Source of the DNA: Parablautia sp. Marseille-Q6255
GTDB lineage: Bacteria > Bacillota > Clostridia > Lachnospirales > Lachnospiraceae
Direction of reading: 5' to 3'
DNA: 64,000 bases
NCBI RefSeq assembly: GCF_951230155.1
Contig: NZ_CATNVD010000011.1
Span: 62,001-126,000 of the forward strand
The notes below the pieces were generated by a model. It did not search any database. It worked only from the letters and a program-made list of their open reading frames with translations, and was not told the origin of the DNA. Shown in pieces: positions 16,775 through 24,359 of this stretch (position 1 is its first letter; each line of letters begins with the position of its first letter). The position numbers and the translations under genes are program-made.

Positions 16775-18684
16775 ATCGAGTAGGAGGCGGTGATTAGCCG
16801 CCGTCCTCTCACACCACCGTGCGTACCGTTCGGTACACGGCGGTTTCAATAGTTGATGTGCAGAGACTGATAGGCTGTGGCTAAATCATAGAAGCCCCAG
16901 TTTATCAGTCTTTCTTTTGTTAATGCTCTTTTGACCACACCCGTGTTAGACATCCTCCAGTAGGATTTTCTGCTGTATGCTCCTTCGCATGCTGCCCACT
17001 CTGATAACCCCAGTCCTATCAGCTTTCTCCTCCTGGTCTTTGGCAGTTTCCACTGTTTCCAGATACACATCCGTATCCGGCGGTACAGCCATCCGTTCAC
17101 GCTTTCGATATTGTTCTTCATATCCGCTATCCCATAATAGTTTAGCCATCCTCTCATGTAGACTTTTACCTTTTCCATAGTTCGGACGACACTTCCGCAC
17201 TTGCTCCGGGAAGTGAGCCTGCGCAGTTCATCCTTGGCTTTCTCCCATGACTTTCCATGGACTCGGATATAGATTCCTTTTCCGTTCTTCCCAAAACAGA
17301 AGCCAAGGAACTTAAAATTTCGGATTGCGAATACACTGACTGTCCGGCTCTTTTCCCGGTTCACTCTCAGTTTCAACGTTTCCTCCAGATATTTCGTGCT
17401 GGATTCCAGCAGTCGCTCTGCGGCCCGTTCGCTTTTCGCCAGCAGTACGATATCGTCTGCGTAGCGGATGCATGGCACACCCCGCCTGTGAAACTCCCAG
17501 TCGAATTCATTCAGATACACGTTTGCTAAGAGTGGAGATAGATTTCCTCCTTGCGGGGAGCCTTCCTCCGTCTCTGTTACAACACCGTTTTCCATCACTC
17601 CGCTCTTCAGATATCGCTTTACCATCTGTACCACTCTTTCATCTTTTACCTGTTTCCTCAACTGGTTCAGCAGTATCGTATGGTTCAGCGTATCAAAGTA
17701 TCTCGACAGGTCGAGGACGACTGCCCTCGTATATCCCTGCTCGATGTACTCTTTTATCCTCCTGACAGCGTCTTTTGCCCCTCGACCCGGACGATAGCCA
17801 TAACTGTCCTTCGAGAACAGAGGTTCATAGATTGGCATCAGCTGCTGTGCCATGGCCTGTTGGATGATGCGGTCTATGACAGTAGGGATTCCTAGCTTTC
17901 TTGTCCCTCCATCCGGCTTCGGGATCTCCACTCTCCTGACTGGGGAAGGGCTATATTTCCCCTTCCTGATTCTTTCTACCAGTTCGTGATTATTCTCCCT
18001 CAACCATGGTAACGCCGCTTCAATAGTCATCCCATCAACTCCTGGCGCTCCCTTGTTCGCCTTCACTCTTTTGTAAGCTCTGTTCAGGTTATCCTTATTC
18101 AGTATCTTACTTAGGATATCTGGCTCTGCACTGTCCCTTTCCTTCCATATCCGGTTGAATGAGCGGTGCGCTCTCACATACCCTTTGCGTTCCGCGCTAT
18201 CTCTTTGTGAGCAGCTTTCTCTGTTTTCTGTACCCATTCTGCCCATTCCTCCTTTCCCAGTCGTACGAAAGACTCCTATTGATTCAGCCCTTCGCTGAAA
18301 AAAAATCAACTACTATGGCCTCTGCTGACTTCTGTACGTTCAGCGTTACCTTCCGATAACGGTTACTCTTTTCAGAGCGTTCCGTACAGACCTCCCTGGG
18401 TACCACACGTTTCTTTCCCTCCATCCATCTGCCGCATTTACTGCACATGATTCCGTGTAGTTATCGGGCTTCATCTTGTCTTGCAGACTTACCCTCATGT
18501 ACAGCCTTATATGCGATTTCTGTCCGTCAGACCAGAGGTTTGCCCGTGGGTTAGTAAGTTTCCCACATCTGGCTTCCTTCAGATTCCATCTCACGATGGA
18601 CACCCTTGCCTTCGGCTATATCCTTCCCACTACCGGGCGAATTCGGGACTTGCACCCGTTAGAAACGTGCGCCGCCAGGCGCAC
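16775..18684 (-). mobile_element. Group II intron (probably class IIC) with maturase gene
   Basis: Read on the minus strand the element begins with GTGCGCCTGGCGG at 18684 and ends ...CCTACTCGAT at 16775, giving about 1.9 kb. Domain V is the hairpin at 16814-16843, with the two arms CCGCCGTG and CACGGTGG, and domain VI with its unpaired adenosine (GGCTAATC) is at 16776-16812. The multi-domain 5' ribozyme portion occupies 18238-18684. The 5' exon junction is the T tract of a terminator hairpin, the insertion habit of class IIC introns. Boundaries are by motif and may be off by a few bases. Confidence 0.85.
16846..18237 (-). CDS. ltrA: Group II intron reverse transcriptase/maturase
   Basis: A 463-residue intron-encoded protein. 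The reverse transcriptase fingers and palm are visible (KGAPGVDGM near 62-70, LSRYFDTLNH near 177-186, EGSPQGGNLSPLL near 225-237) with the catalytic YADD at 259-262. These are followed by the maturase X domain (GWLNYYGI, then RMCIWKQWKLP). No HNH endonuclease domain follows, in line with class IIC proteins. The start chosen is the ATG at 18237, ten bases after AGGAGG; an ATG twelve bases earlier is too close to it. All active-site residues are intact, so the element may still be mobile. Confidence 0.9.
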   Translation of the reverse strand: MGTENRESCSQRDSAERKGYVRAHRSFNRIWKERDSAEPDILSKILNKDNLNRAYKRVKANKGAPGVDGMTIEAALPWLRENNHELVERIRKGKYSPSPVRRVEIPKPDGGTRKLGIPTVIDRIIQQAMAQQLMPIYEPLFSKDSYGYRPGRGAKDAVRRIKEYIEQGYTRAVVLDLSRYFDTLNHTILLNQLRKQVKDERVVQMVKRYLKSGVMENGVVTETEEGSPQGGNLSPLLANVYLNEFDWEFHRRGVPCIRYADDIVLLAKSERAAERLLESSTKYLEETLKLRVNREKSRTVSVFAIRNFKFLGFCFGKNGKGIYIRVHGKSWEKAKDELRRLTSRSKCGSVVRTMEKVKVYMRGWLNYYGIADMKNNIESVNGWLYRRIRMCIWKQWKLPKTRRRKLIGLGLSEWAACEGAYSRKSYWRMSNTGVVKRALTKERLINWGFYDLATAYQSLHINY

Positions 18685-18690
18685 AAGATA

Positions 18691-18738
18691 AAAACTCTTC
18701 GGAAAGATTCCCGCAATGGTTTCTTTCTGAAGAGTTTT
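18691..18738. terminator. Bidirectional terminator flanking the intron (3' of coaX)
   Basis: AAAACTCTTC-GGAAAGA pairs with TCTTTC-TGAAGAGTTTT across a 14-base loop, giving an A tract on one side and a T tract on the other. It terminates coaX on the minus strand and could terminate the nan permeases on the plus strand. The intron starts six bases beyond it. Confidence 0.8.
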
Positions 18739-18762
18739 TTGCAGCAATAAAGTGTGGGGCGC

Positions 18763-19536
18763 TCAGTTGTGTCCCCTGTTTTTGTTGTAGATGTACATCA
18801 GTCCCTTTAAGAGCAGACGGTCATCTATGATGATCTCCCGCTTGCAGTACGGGATAATGGTTTTGGCGAGCCCGCCTGTGGAGACGATGGTACAGGTTTC
18901 GCCGAGCTCCTCTTCGATGCGTTCGATCGCTCCGTCGATGCTGGCAGCCGTACAGTAGATGATCCCGCTGCGCATGCAGTCGATCGTGTTGGAGCCGATG
19001 ACTCTCTTTGGCGGATCCAGACTGATCTTCGGAAGCTGCGAGGTGCGCATGGTAAGGGAGTCGAGCGAAACTCTCAGACCGGGATAGATCATGCCGCCGA
19101 GAAAATTCCTGTCGCGGTCGATCGCTGAGATCGTTGTCGCGGTGCCCATGTCAACGATGATCAGCGGGCACGGATAATCGTGGATGGCAGCTACCGCGTC
19201 TGCGACCCGGTCGCTGCCAAGCTGTGCCGGGTTATCGAGCAGGATCTTAAGCCCGGTCTTGATGCCGGGGCCAACGACCATGACGTGTTTCCCGGTCAGA
19301 CGCATCATTGCCTCCTGTACCGTATGTGTGACAGACGGTACGACAGAGGAGATGATGCCGCCCTCAAAGGAGTGGTGGCTTAAATTGTTCAGTTCCAGGA
19401 TATTTTTGATCAGTACGGTGTATTCCAGTACGGTAGAGTTCTGGTTGGTGGAAAGCCTTTCTATAAATAATATTTTTTCATCTTCAAAGCATCCCAGTAC
19501 AATGTTTGAATTTCCGATATCAACGGCAAGAATCAT
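18763..19536 (-). CDS. coaX: Type III pantothenate kinase
   Basis: A 257-residue cytosolic kinase that phosphorylates pantothenate in the first step of CoA synthesis, insensitive to CoA feedback in characterised members. It begins MILAVDIGNSNIVLGCF with the ASKHA phosphate-1 motif, followed by GSDRVADAVAA (pantothenate site), VDMGTATTIS (phosphate-2) and GGMIYPG. The start at 19536 has AGGAGG seven bases upstream. Its first 17 bases overlap the end of the transporter gene, so coupled translation is likely. It faces coaBC across a shared regulatory region. Confidence 0.95.
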   Translation of the reverse strand: MILAVDIGNSNIVLGCFEDEKILFIERLSTNQNSTVLEYTVLIKNILELNNLSHHSFEGGIISSVVPSVTHTVQEAMMRLTGKHVMVVGPGIKTGLKILLDNPAQLGSDRVADAVAAIHDYPCPLIIVDMGTATTISAIDRDRNFLGGMIYPGLRVSLDSLTMRTSQLPKISLDPPKRVIGSNTIDCMRSGIIYCTAASIDGAIERIEEELGETCTIVSTGGLAKTIIPYCKREIIIDDRLLLKGLMYIYNKNRGHN

Positions 19537-20212
19537 GAGTTCCTCCTGTGTGTGATGCAGCCAGCGGGCGGGCGCATGACTGAGTGAGCGGTGTGACGCG
19601 GGCGGCCGGAACAAAGTGCGCTTTGTGCAAAGCCATTGCTACGGCTGCAGTGATCACGGTCGAGGCAGCCATCTCGCAGACTGCATTGATGCCGACAAAG
19701 CCGCAGATAAAGACGAGCACATTCTGTCCGCCCATCAGTTCCTGGATATACGCGGAGCCTCCAAAGAGAAGCACGAGCGCTGCCATAAAAAAGGCTGTAT
19801 TCAGAAACGCAGAGAAGAATCCGGTCACGAGGCAGGCGGCAGATGTATTTGACAGTCGTCTGACGCCGCGGAAGATGTATCCGAGCAGAAAGCCGTCAAG
19901 CACACGCGGGACAAATCTCTGGAGAAAAGCGAAAAACGGATTGATATCGAACAGGATCACGCCCATTGCGCTGGTGCCGCCGATACCGATGCACTGCAAA
20001 AAGCTTGTCATGCCGAAGATCGCTCCGGCAGCGGCTCCTCCGGCAGGACCGAGCGTGATAGCAGCGATCGCCACAGGGATCATATTAAAGGTGATCGCGA
20101 GCGGACCGATATTCAGATAGCCGAGCGGGGTGTATGCCATGAGAAGTAAAACGGCAGTGATAAGTCCGATAAGGACAAGTTTTGAAGTGTGTGTTCTTGT
20201 GTTTGTATTCAT
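19520..20212 (-). CDS. ECF transporter S component, probably pantothenate (PanT)
   Basis: A 230-residue integral membrane protein with about six helices. The motif TPLGYLNIGPLAITFNMIPV followed by LGPAGGAAAGAIFG is characteristic of PanT-like S components, which bind vitamin substrates and work with a shared ECF module encoded elsewhere. Start MNTNTRTHTSK at 20212 follows AAGGAGG by seven bases. The last ~35 residues (from AARVTPLTQS) are hydrophilic and run into the coaX start, which is unusual for the family. The overlap with coaX makes pantothenate the most likely substrate. Confidence 0.82.
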   Translation of the reverse strand: MNTNTRTHTSKLVLIGLITAVLLLMAYTPLGYLNIGPLAITFNMIPVAIAAITLGPAGGAAAGAIFGMTSFLQCIGIGGTSAMGVILFDINPFFAFLQRFVPRVLDGFLLGYIFRGVRRLSNTSAACLVTGFFSAFLNTAFFMAALVLLFGGSAYIQELMGGQNVLVFICGFVGINAVCEMAASTVITAAVAMALHKAHFVPAARVTPLTQSCARPLAASHTGGTHDSCR

Positions 20213-20390
20213 TTTTTTCCTCCTTGTTATTATTCCCCTGCAAAAGGATGTGGATACTGCCGGGCGCATTTGCGGAAAATGTGGAAAGGGGCTGCCGTCC
20301 GTACTGGTACAGCGCCGGAACCATTTGCCGTAAAGCGTTGCCGCAGATCATGCCTGCGCATCCGTCTGAGCGGGATACAATACAATTACA
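20213..20390 (-). promoter_or_regulatory. Long GC-rich leader of panT-coaX
   Basis: From the predicted start near 20388 to the ATG lies about 175 bases of mostly GC-rich sequence with many short complementary segments. It contains no convincing gene. I could not match it to a known riboswitch class; a regulatory RNA responding to pantothenate or CoA is possible but only suggested by length and context. The rest of the 331-base gap 20213-20543 holds the two promoters. Confidence 0.3.
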
Positions 20391-20395
20391 CGGGC

Positions 20396-20424
20396 AGTAT
20401 AGCACGGATGCGTGTGTTCGACAA
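20396..20424 (-). promoter_or_regulatory. Promoter for panT-coaX (minus strand)
   Basis: On the minus strand TTGTCG (20419-20424) and TATACT (20396-20401) are 17 bases apart with TGC before the -10. A TGTCGAA heptamer, identical to a Spo0A box core, overlaps the -35; this could be chance. Confidence 0.75.
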
Positions 20425-20468
20425 TATTTATTTCCGGCAAAATCTGCTGTGTACGAAAAGAAAAACAT

Positions 20469-20497
20469 TTGTTTTTTATACAGGAATCCGTTATACT
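20469..20497 (+). promoter_or_regulatory. Promoter for coaBC
   Basis: TTGTTT (20469-20474) and TATACT (20492-20497) with a 17-base spacer lie 47 bases before the coaBC start. Confidence 0.65.
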
Positions 20498-20543
20498 AGG
20501 CGTGGATAAGACAGATGGAAGGTATCCATACAAGGAGAAGATT

Positions 20544-21755
20544 ATGTTAAAAGGAAAGACAGTCATTTTAGGCGTGACCGGGAGCATCGCAGCGTATAAG
20601 GCGGCAAATCTGGCAAGCCTTCTGAAAAAGCAGCACGCGGATGTGCATGTGATCATGACCGAAAATGCAAAACAGTTTATCACCCCCGTCACCTTTGAGA
20701 CACTGACTGGGAATAAATGTCTGACGGATACATTTGACCGGAATTTCCAGTTTGAGGTAGAGCATGTGGAGCTTGCCAAGCGGGCGGATCTTGTTCTGAT
20801 CGCCCCGGCGACGGCGAATATTATGGCAAAGCTTGCGCACGGGCTTGCGGATGATATGCTGACGACAACAGTGCTTGCATGCCAGTGTCCGAAGCTGATC
20901 GCTCCGGCGATGAATATGCGCATGTATGAGAATCCGGTCACACAGGACAATCAGGAGCTGCTCCGGCGGTATGGGTGGCAGGTGATCGAGCCTGAAAGCG
21001 GCCATCTGGCATGCGGCGACACGGGAAAAGGAAAGTTCCCGGATGAGCGTCTGATCGTGGAACATGTGCTCAATGAGGCAGCCCTCGAGAAGGATATGAA
21101 GGGACTTCATGTCCTGGTCACTGCCGGTCCTACGATGGAGGCGATCGATCCTGTGCGGTTTTTGTCCAATCATTCGACGGGCAAGATGGGATATGCGATC
21201 GCAGCAGTATGCAGGAGAAGAGGGGCCAGTGTGACGCTGGTATCCGGCAGGACAAATTTAAGCACACCGGCAGGCATAGAGAAGGTCTGCGTGCAAAGCG
21301 CACAGGAGATGTTTGAGGCAGTCGCATCGCGCGCGGCCAAACAGGATATGATCATCAAGGCGGCGGCAGTTGCCGATTACCGTCCGGTATCTGTTTCAGA
21401 CCAGAAGGTAAAGAAAAAGGACGGCGATATGAGCCTGGTGCTGGAGCGGACGCAGGATATCCTTGCATGGCTTGGAGAGCACAGAACGAAAAATCAGGTA
21501 CTGTGCGGCTTTGCGATGGAGACGCAGGATCTGGTCGCGCAGGCGAGGGCAAAGCTTGTCAGAAAGCATGTGGACCTGATCGCTGCAAATAATGTAAAGG
21601 TTGCAGGAGCAGGATTCGGGACGGATACGAATGTTGTGACGCTGATCACAGAGGATGGGATCCGCGAGCTTGAGCTGATGAGCAAGGAAGAGGTGGCAGT
21701 CCGGCTTACCGATGAGCTGCTGGAGATCTGGAGATCCAGAGCATGCAGCGAGTGA
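20544..21755 (+). CDS. coaBC: Bifunctional phosphopantothenoylcysteine decarboxylase/synthetase
   Basis: A 403-residue bifunctional enzyme for two middle steps of CoA synthesis. The N-terminal flavin-dependent CoaC half opens with VILGVTGSIAAYKAA and shows APATANIMAKLAHG and the substrate-clamp motif APAMNMRMYENP. The CoaB half begins near residue 190 with VTAGPTMEAIDPVRFLSNHSTG and ends ANNVKVAGAGFGTDTN. The ATG at 20544 has AAGGAG seven bases before it. With coaX and the transporter on the other strand it forms a pantothenate-to-CoA locus. Confidence 0.95.
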   Translation: MLKGKTVILGVTGSIAAYKAANLASLLKKQHADVHVIMTENAKQFITPVTFETLTGNKCLTDTFDRNFQFEVEHVELAKRADLVLIAPATANIMAKLAHGLADDMLTTTVLACQCPKLIAPAMNMRMYENPVTQDNQELLRRYGWQVIEPESGHLACGDTGKGKFPDERLIVEHVLNEAALEKDMKGLHVLVTAGPTMEAIDPVRFLSNHSTGKMGYAIAAVCRRRGASVTLVSGRTNLSTPAGIEKVCVQSAQEMFEAVASRAAKQDMIIKAAAVADYRPVSVSDQKVKKKDGDMSLVLERTQDILAWLGEHRTKNQVLCGFAMETQDLVAQARAKLVRKHVDLIAANNVKVAGAGFGTDTNVVTLITEDGIRELELMSKEEVAVRLTDELLEIWRSRACSE

Positions 21756-21803
21756 GAAGGACCGTGACAGAAAAGAAGGAACGCAGAGAGGAGTTTTTAT
21801 TTT

Positions 21804-23090
21804 ATGGGAAAGAACAGACCGTCAATAGAAGCAATATTAAATAAGGTAAAGGAAGCCTTTGCGAAGGAGCCGGAGCTGGCCAGGCTGTTTGAGACGTGCT
21901 ACACCAATACACTGGATACGACAGTGAAGCAGATGGAGGATGGCACAACGCATGTCATCACGGGAGATATCCCGGCGATGTGGCTGAGAGATTCTACGGC
22001 GCAGCTTCGCCCGTATCTGATACCGGCGGCGCACGATGAACAGCTTGCCGAGCTGATCGCAGGGCTTGTGCGGCGTCAGTTTCAGTTTATCTGTATTGAG
22101 CCGTATGCGAACGCATTTAATGAAAAACCGGACGGCTCCTGCTGGGAAAAGGATTTTCCGGATCAGGATCCGTGGGTATGGGAACAGAAGTTTGAGATAG
22201 ATTCTCTGTGCTATCCACTGCAGCTGGCATACCTTTTGTGGAAAAACACAGGCTGTACCAGTCAGTTTGATGAAAACTTCAAAAAGGGTGCATACCGCAT
22301 TCTGGATGTTTTTTATACAGAGCAAAACCATGAGGAGCGTTCTTCTTACCGGTTTGAGCGCCCCCATTCCTTCCATACAGATACGCTTTCCAGAGGTGGA
22401 AAAGGCTCCCTGACACGTCCGGATACGGGACTGATCTGGTCAGGCTTTCGGCCAAGCGATGATTCCTGCGTCTATGGCTATCTGATTCCCTCCAATATGT
22501 TTGCGTGGGTCGTGCTGGGCTATCTGGCAGAAATCGCGCGCACGGTTTATGCAGATGAGGAGCTTGCAAAAAGAGCCGGGGCGATGCGCACACAGGTGAG
22601 GGAAGGGATTGAACGGTACGCTGTCGTACGGACAGAGGAATTCGGCGACATCTATGCGTATGAGGTGGACGGATACGGACAGTGCAATCTGATGGATGAT
22701 GCAAATGTGCCGAGTCTGCTTTCCATGAGCTATCTGGGCTACGAGCCGCTGCGCCCGGAGGTGGCAGAGAATACGAGACGTTTTCTGTTAAGTGATGCAA
22801 ATCCGTACTATTTCCACGGGACAAAAGCAGCGGGGATCGGAAGTCCGCATACACCGTCGAATTATATCTGGCATATTGCAATGGCGATGGAAGGACTGAC
22901 AGAGAAGGATCACGGACGCAGGCTTGAGATTTTAAGAAGCCTTGCCGATTGTGACGGAGGCACCGGGATGATGCACGAGGGCTTCCACTGTGATGATCCG
23001 ACGCGGTTTACAAGAAAGTGGTTCTCGTGGGCGAACGCGATGTATGCGGAACTGCTTCTGTCATGCATCGGAGAAGAGGTAAAGAAATAA
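21804..23090 (+). CDS. Glycoside hydrolase family 125 (exo-alpha-1,6-mannosidase)
   Basis: A 428-residue alpha/alpha-barrel glycosidase with no signal peptide. GDIPAMWLRDSTAQ at about 54-67, LMDDANVPSLL and GIGSPHTP are strong GH125 marks; characterised members remove terminal alpha-1,6-linked mannose without a metal ion by inversion. A cytosolic enzyme of this kind would act on imported N-glycan fragments, which suits a host-glycan-using bacterium that also has nan genes. It lies 48 bases after coaBC with no terminator between, and no sugar transporter adjoins it. Confidence 0.9.
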   Translation: MGKNRPSIEAILNKVKEAFAKEPELARLFETCYTNTLDTTVKQMEDGTTHVITGDIPAMWLRDSTAQLRPYLIPAAHDEQLAELIAGLVRRQFQFICIEPYANAFNEKPDGSCWEKDFPDQDPWVWEQKFEIDSLCYPLQLAYLLWKNTGCTSQFDENFKKGAYRILDVFYTEQNHEERSSYRFERPHSFHTDTLSRGGKGSLTRPDTGLIWSGFRPSDDSCVYGYLIPSNMFAWVVLGYLAEIARTVYADEELAKRAGAMRTQVREGIERYAVVRTEEFGDIYAYEVDGYGQCNLMDDANVPSLLSMSYLGYEPLRPEVAENTRRFLLSDANPYYFHGTKAAGIGSPHTPSNYIWHIAMAMEGLTEKDHGRRLEILRSLADCDGGTGMMHEGFHCDDPTRFTRKWFSWANAMYAELLLSCIGEEVKK

Positions 23091-23149
23091 CAAAGATGTG
23101 AAATACACGCGAACAAAACAGGCGTATCGGCGCAGGCAGGAGAGACGGC

Positions 23150-23377
23150 ATGAAATGTTATGAAACGGTATGGGAAATTTTTAATAAATGTGCAAACAAC
23201 CAGATGCGGGACGTGTTCATTGATGAGATAGAGACGGAGGATATAGAGGCGTATCTGAGGGAGAAATTTAAGGGAAAAGAAGTAGTTTTTGAGCGGACGG
23301 ATATGCCGGATGGGACCATTGTCTATGATATTACGGCTGCCGGGATCAAAGAGCGGTATTCATTTACAGAAATATAG
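23150..23377 (+). CDS. Small acidic protein of unknown function (75 aa)
   Basis: A 75-residue acidic protein with no cysteine-rich motif and no membrane segment; the sequence suggests alpha-beta structure (MKCYETVWEIFNKC, then VVFERTDMPDGTIVYDI). A ribosome site (GGAGAG) sits nine bases upstream. It ends 14 bases before the AAA+ ATPase gene, so it is almost certainly co-translated with the AAA+/VWA pair and may be a partner or substrate adaptor. I do not recognise the family. Confidence 0.7.
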   Translation: MKCYETVWEIFNKCANNQMRDVFIDEIETEDIEAYLREKFKGKEVVFERTDMPDGTIVYDITAAGIKERYSFTEI

Positions 23378-23391
23378 AGAGGGGAAGAGCT

Positions 23392-24312
23392 ATGGATGCA
23401 GTGTTTGAAGCGTTGGAGAGGCAGCAGATAGATCAGTCGCTTCTGGAAGCGATCCGGGAGTTCCGGAAGCAGTATCCGGTCGAGGGGCAGCTCCAGTCCA
23501 GAGTAACGGCTCCGCTCCTTGTATATTATGGAAAAGAAACCTTTGAGATGGCAGCGGCGGCGCTGCTGGAAGGGGAAAATATCCTGCTGACCGGGTCAAA
23601 GGCAACAGGAAAAAATATTCTGGCAGAGACGCTGGCCTATGCGTTTGGGCGGCCGTCATGGAATATTTCTTTTCATGTGAACATGGACAGCAGTTCTCTG
23701 ATCGGTACGGATACGTTTCGTGATAATGAGGTACAGCTGCGCACGGGTCCGGTGTACGACTGCGCAGTAAATGGAGGCTTTGGCATTTTTGACGAGGTCA
23801 ATATGGCAAAAAATGACGCAGTATCTGTCCTCCATGCCACGCTTGACTACAGGCGTATTCTGGATGTGCCGGGATATGAGAAGATCGGGCTGCATGACGC
23901 TGCGCGTTTTATCGGGACCATGAATTACGGATACGCAGGTACGAGAGAGCTCAATGAGGCGCTGGTATCGCGGTTTCTTGTGATCGAGATGCCTTCTCCG
24001 ACGCAGGAGACGCTGACCTATATTTTAAGAGGGATATTCCCGGATTTTAAGGACGAGGGGCTTTCACAGATATGCGGTCTGTTTCTGGATCTCCAGACGA
24101 AAGCAGACAATAATGAAATATCTACAAAGCCGCTCGATCTGCGGGGGCTGATCGGAGCACTCAAGACAGTGCGCCGCGGCCTTTCGCCGCGGGCTGCGAT
24201 CCGCATGGGGATCGTAAATAAAAGCTTTGATCTGTTTGAGCGCGAGCTGGTAGAGGACATTGTGATGACGAGGATCCCGGGCAGCTGGACGCCGGCAGAG
24301 ATTTTTGAATAA
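23392..24312 (+). CDS. MoxR/CbbQ-like AAA+ ATPase
   Basis: A 306-residue AAA+ ATPase of the MoxR branch, which typically works with a VWA-domain protein as a chaperone pair that matures or remodels other proteins. Walker A is GSKATGKN at 68-75; the last position is Asn in place of the usual Ser or Thr. Walker B is IFDEVN near 125, sensor 1 is IGTMNYGYAG, and an arginine finger region follows in ALVSRFLVIE. The partner VWA gene starts 47 bases later. The N-terminal ~40 residues are helical and unlike standard MoxR. Confidence 0.88.
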   Translation: MDAVFEALERQQIDQSLLEAIREFRKQYPVEGQLQSRVTAPLLVYYGKETFEMAAAALLEGENILLTGSKATGKNILAETLAYAFGRPSWNISFHVNMDSSSLIGTDTFRDNEVQLRTGPVYDCAVNGGFGIFDEVNMAKNDAVSVLHATLDYRRILDVPGYEKIGLHDAARFIGTMNYGYAGTRELNEALVSRFLVIEMPSPTQETLTYILRGIFPDFKDEGLSQICGLFLDLQTKADNNEISTKPLDLRGLIGALKTVRRGLSPRAAIRMGIVNKSFDLFERELVEDIVMTRIPGSWTPAEIFE

Positions 24313-24359
24313 ACCGAAAAAGTCAGACAGGGACACACAATGGGGCAGGAGGGAACGCC

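Noticed and set aside
16846-18237. Retron or diversity-generating reverse transcriptase
   Set aside because: The maturase X domain, domain V and VI and the GTGCG 5' end identify a group II intron.
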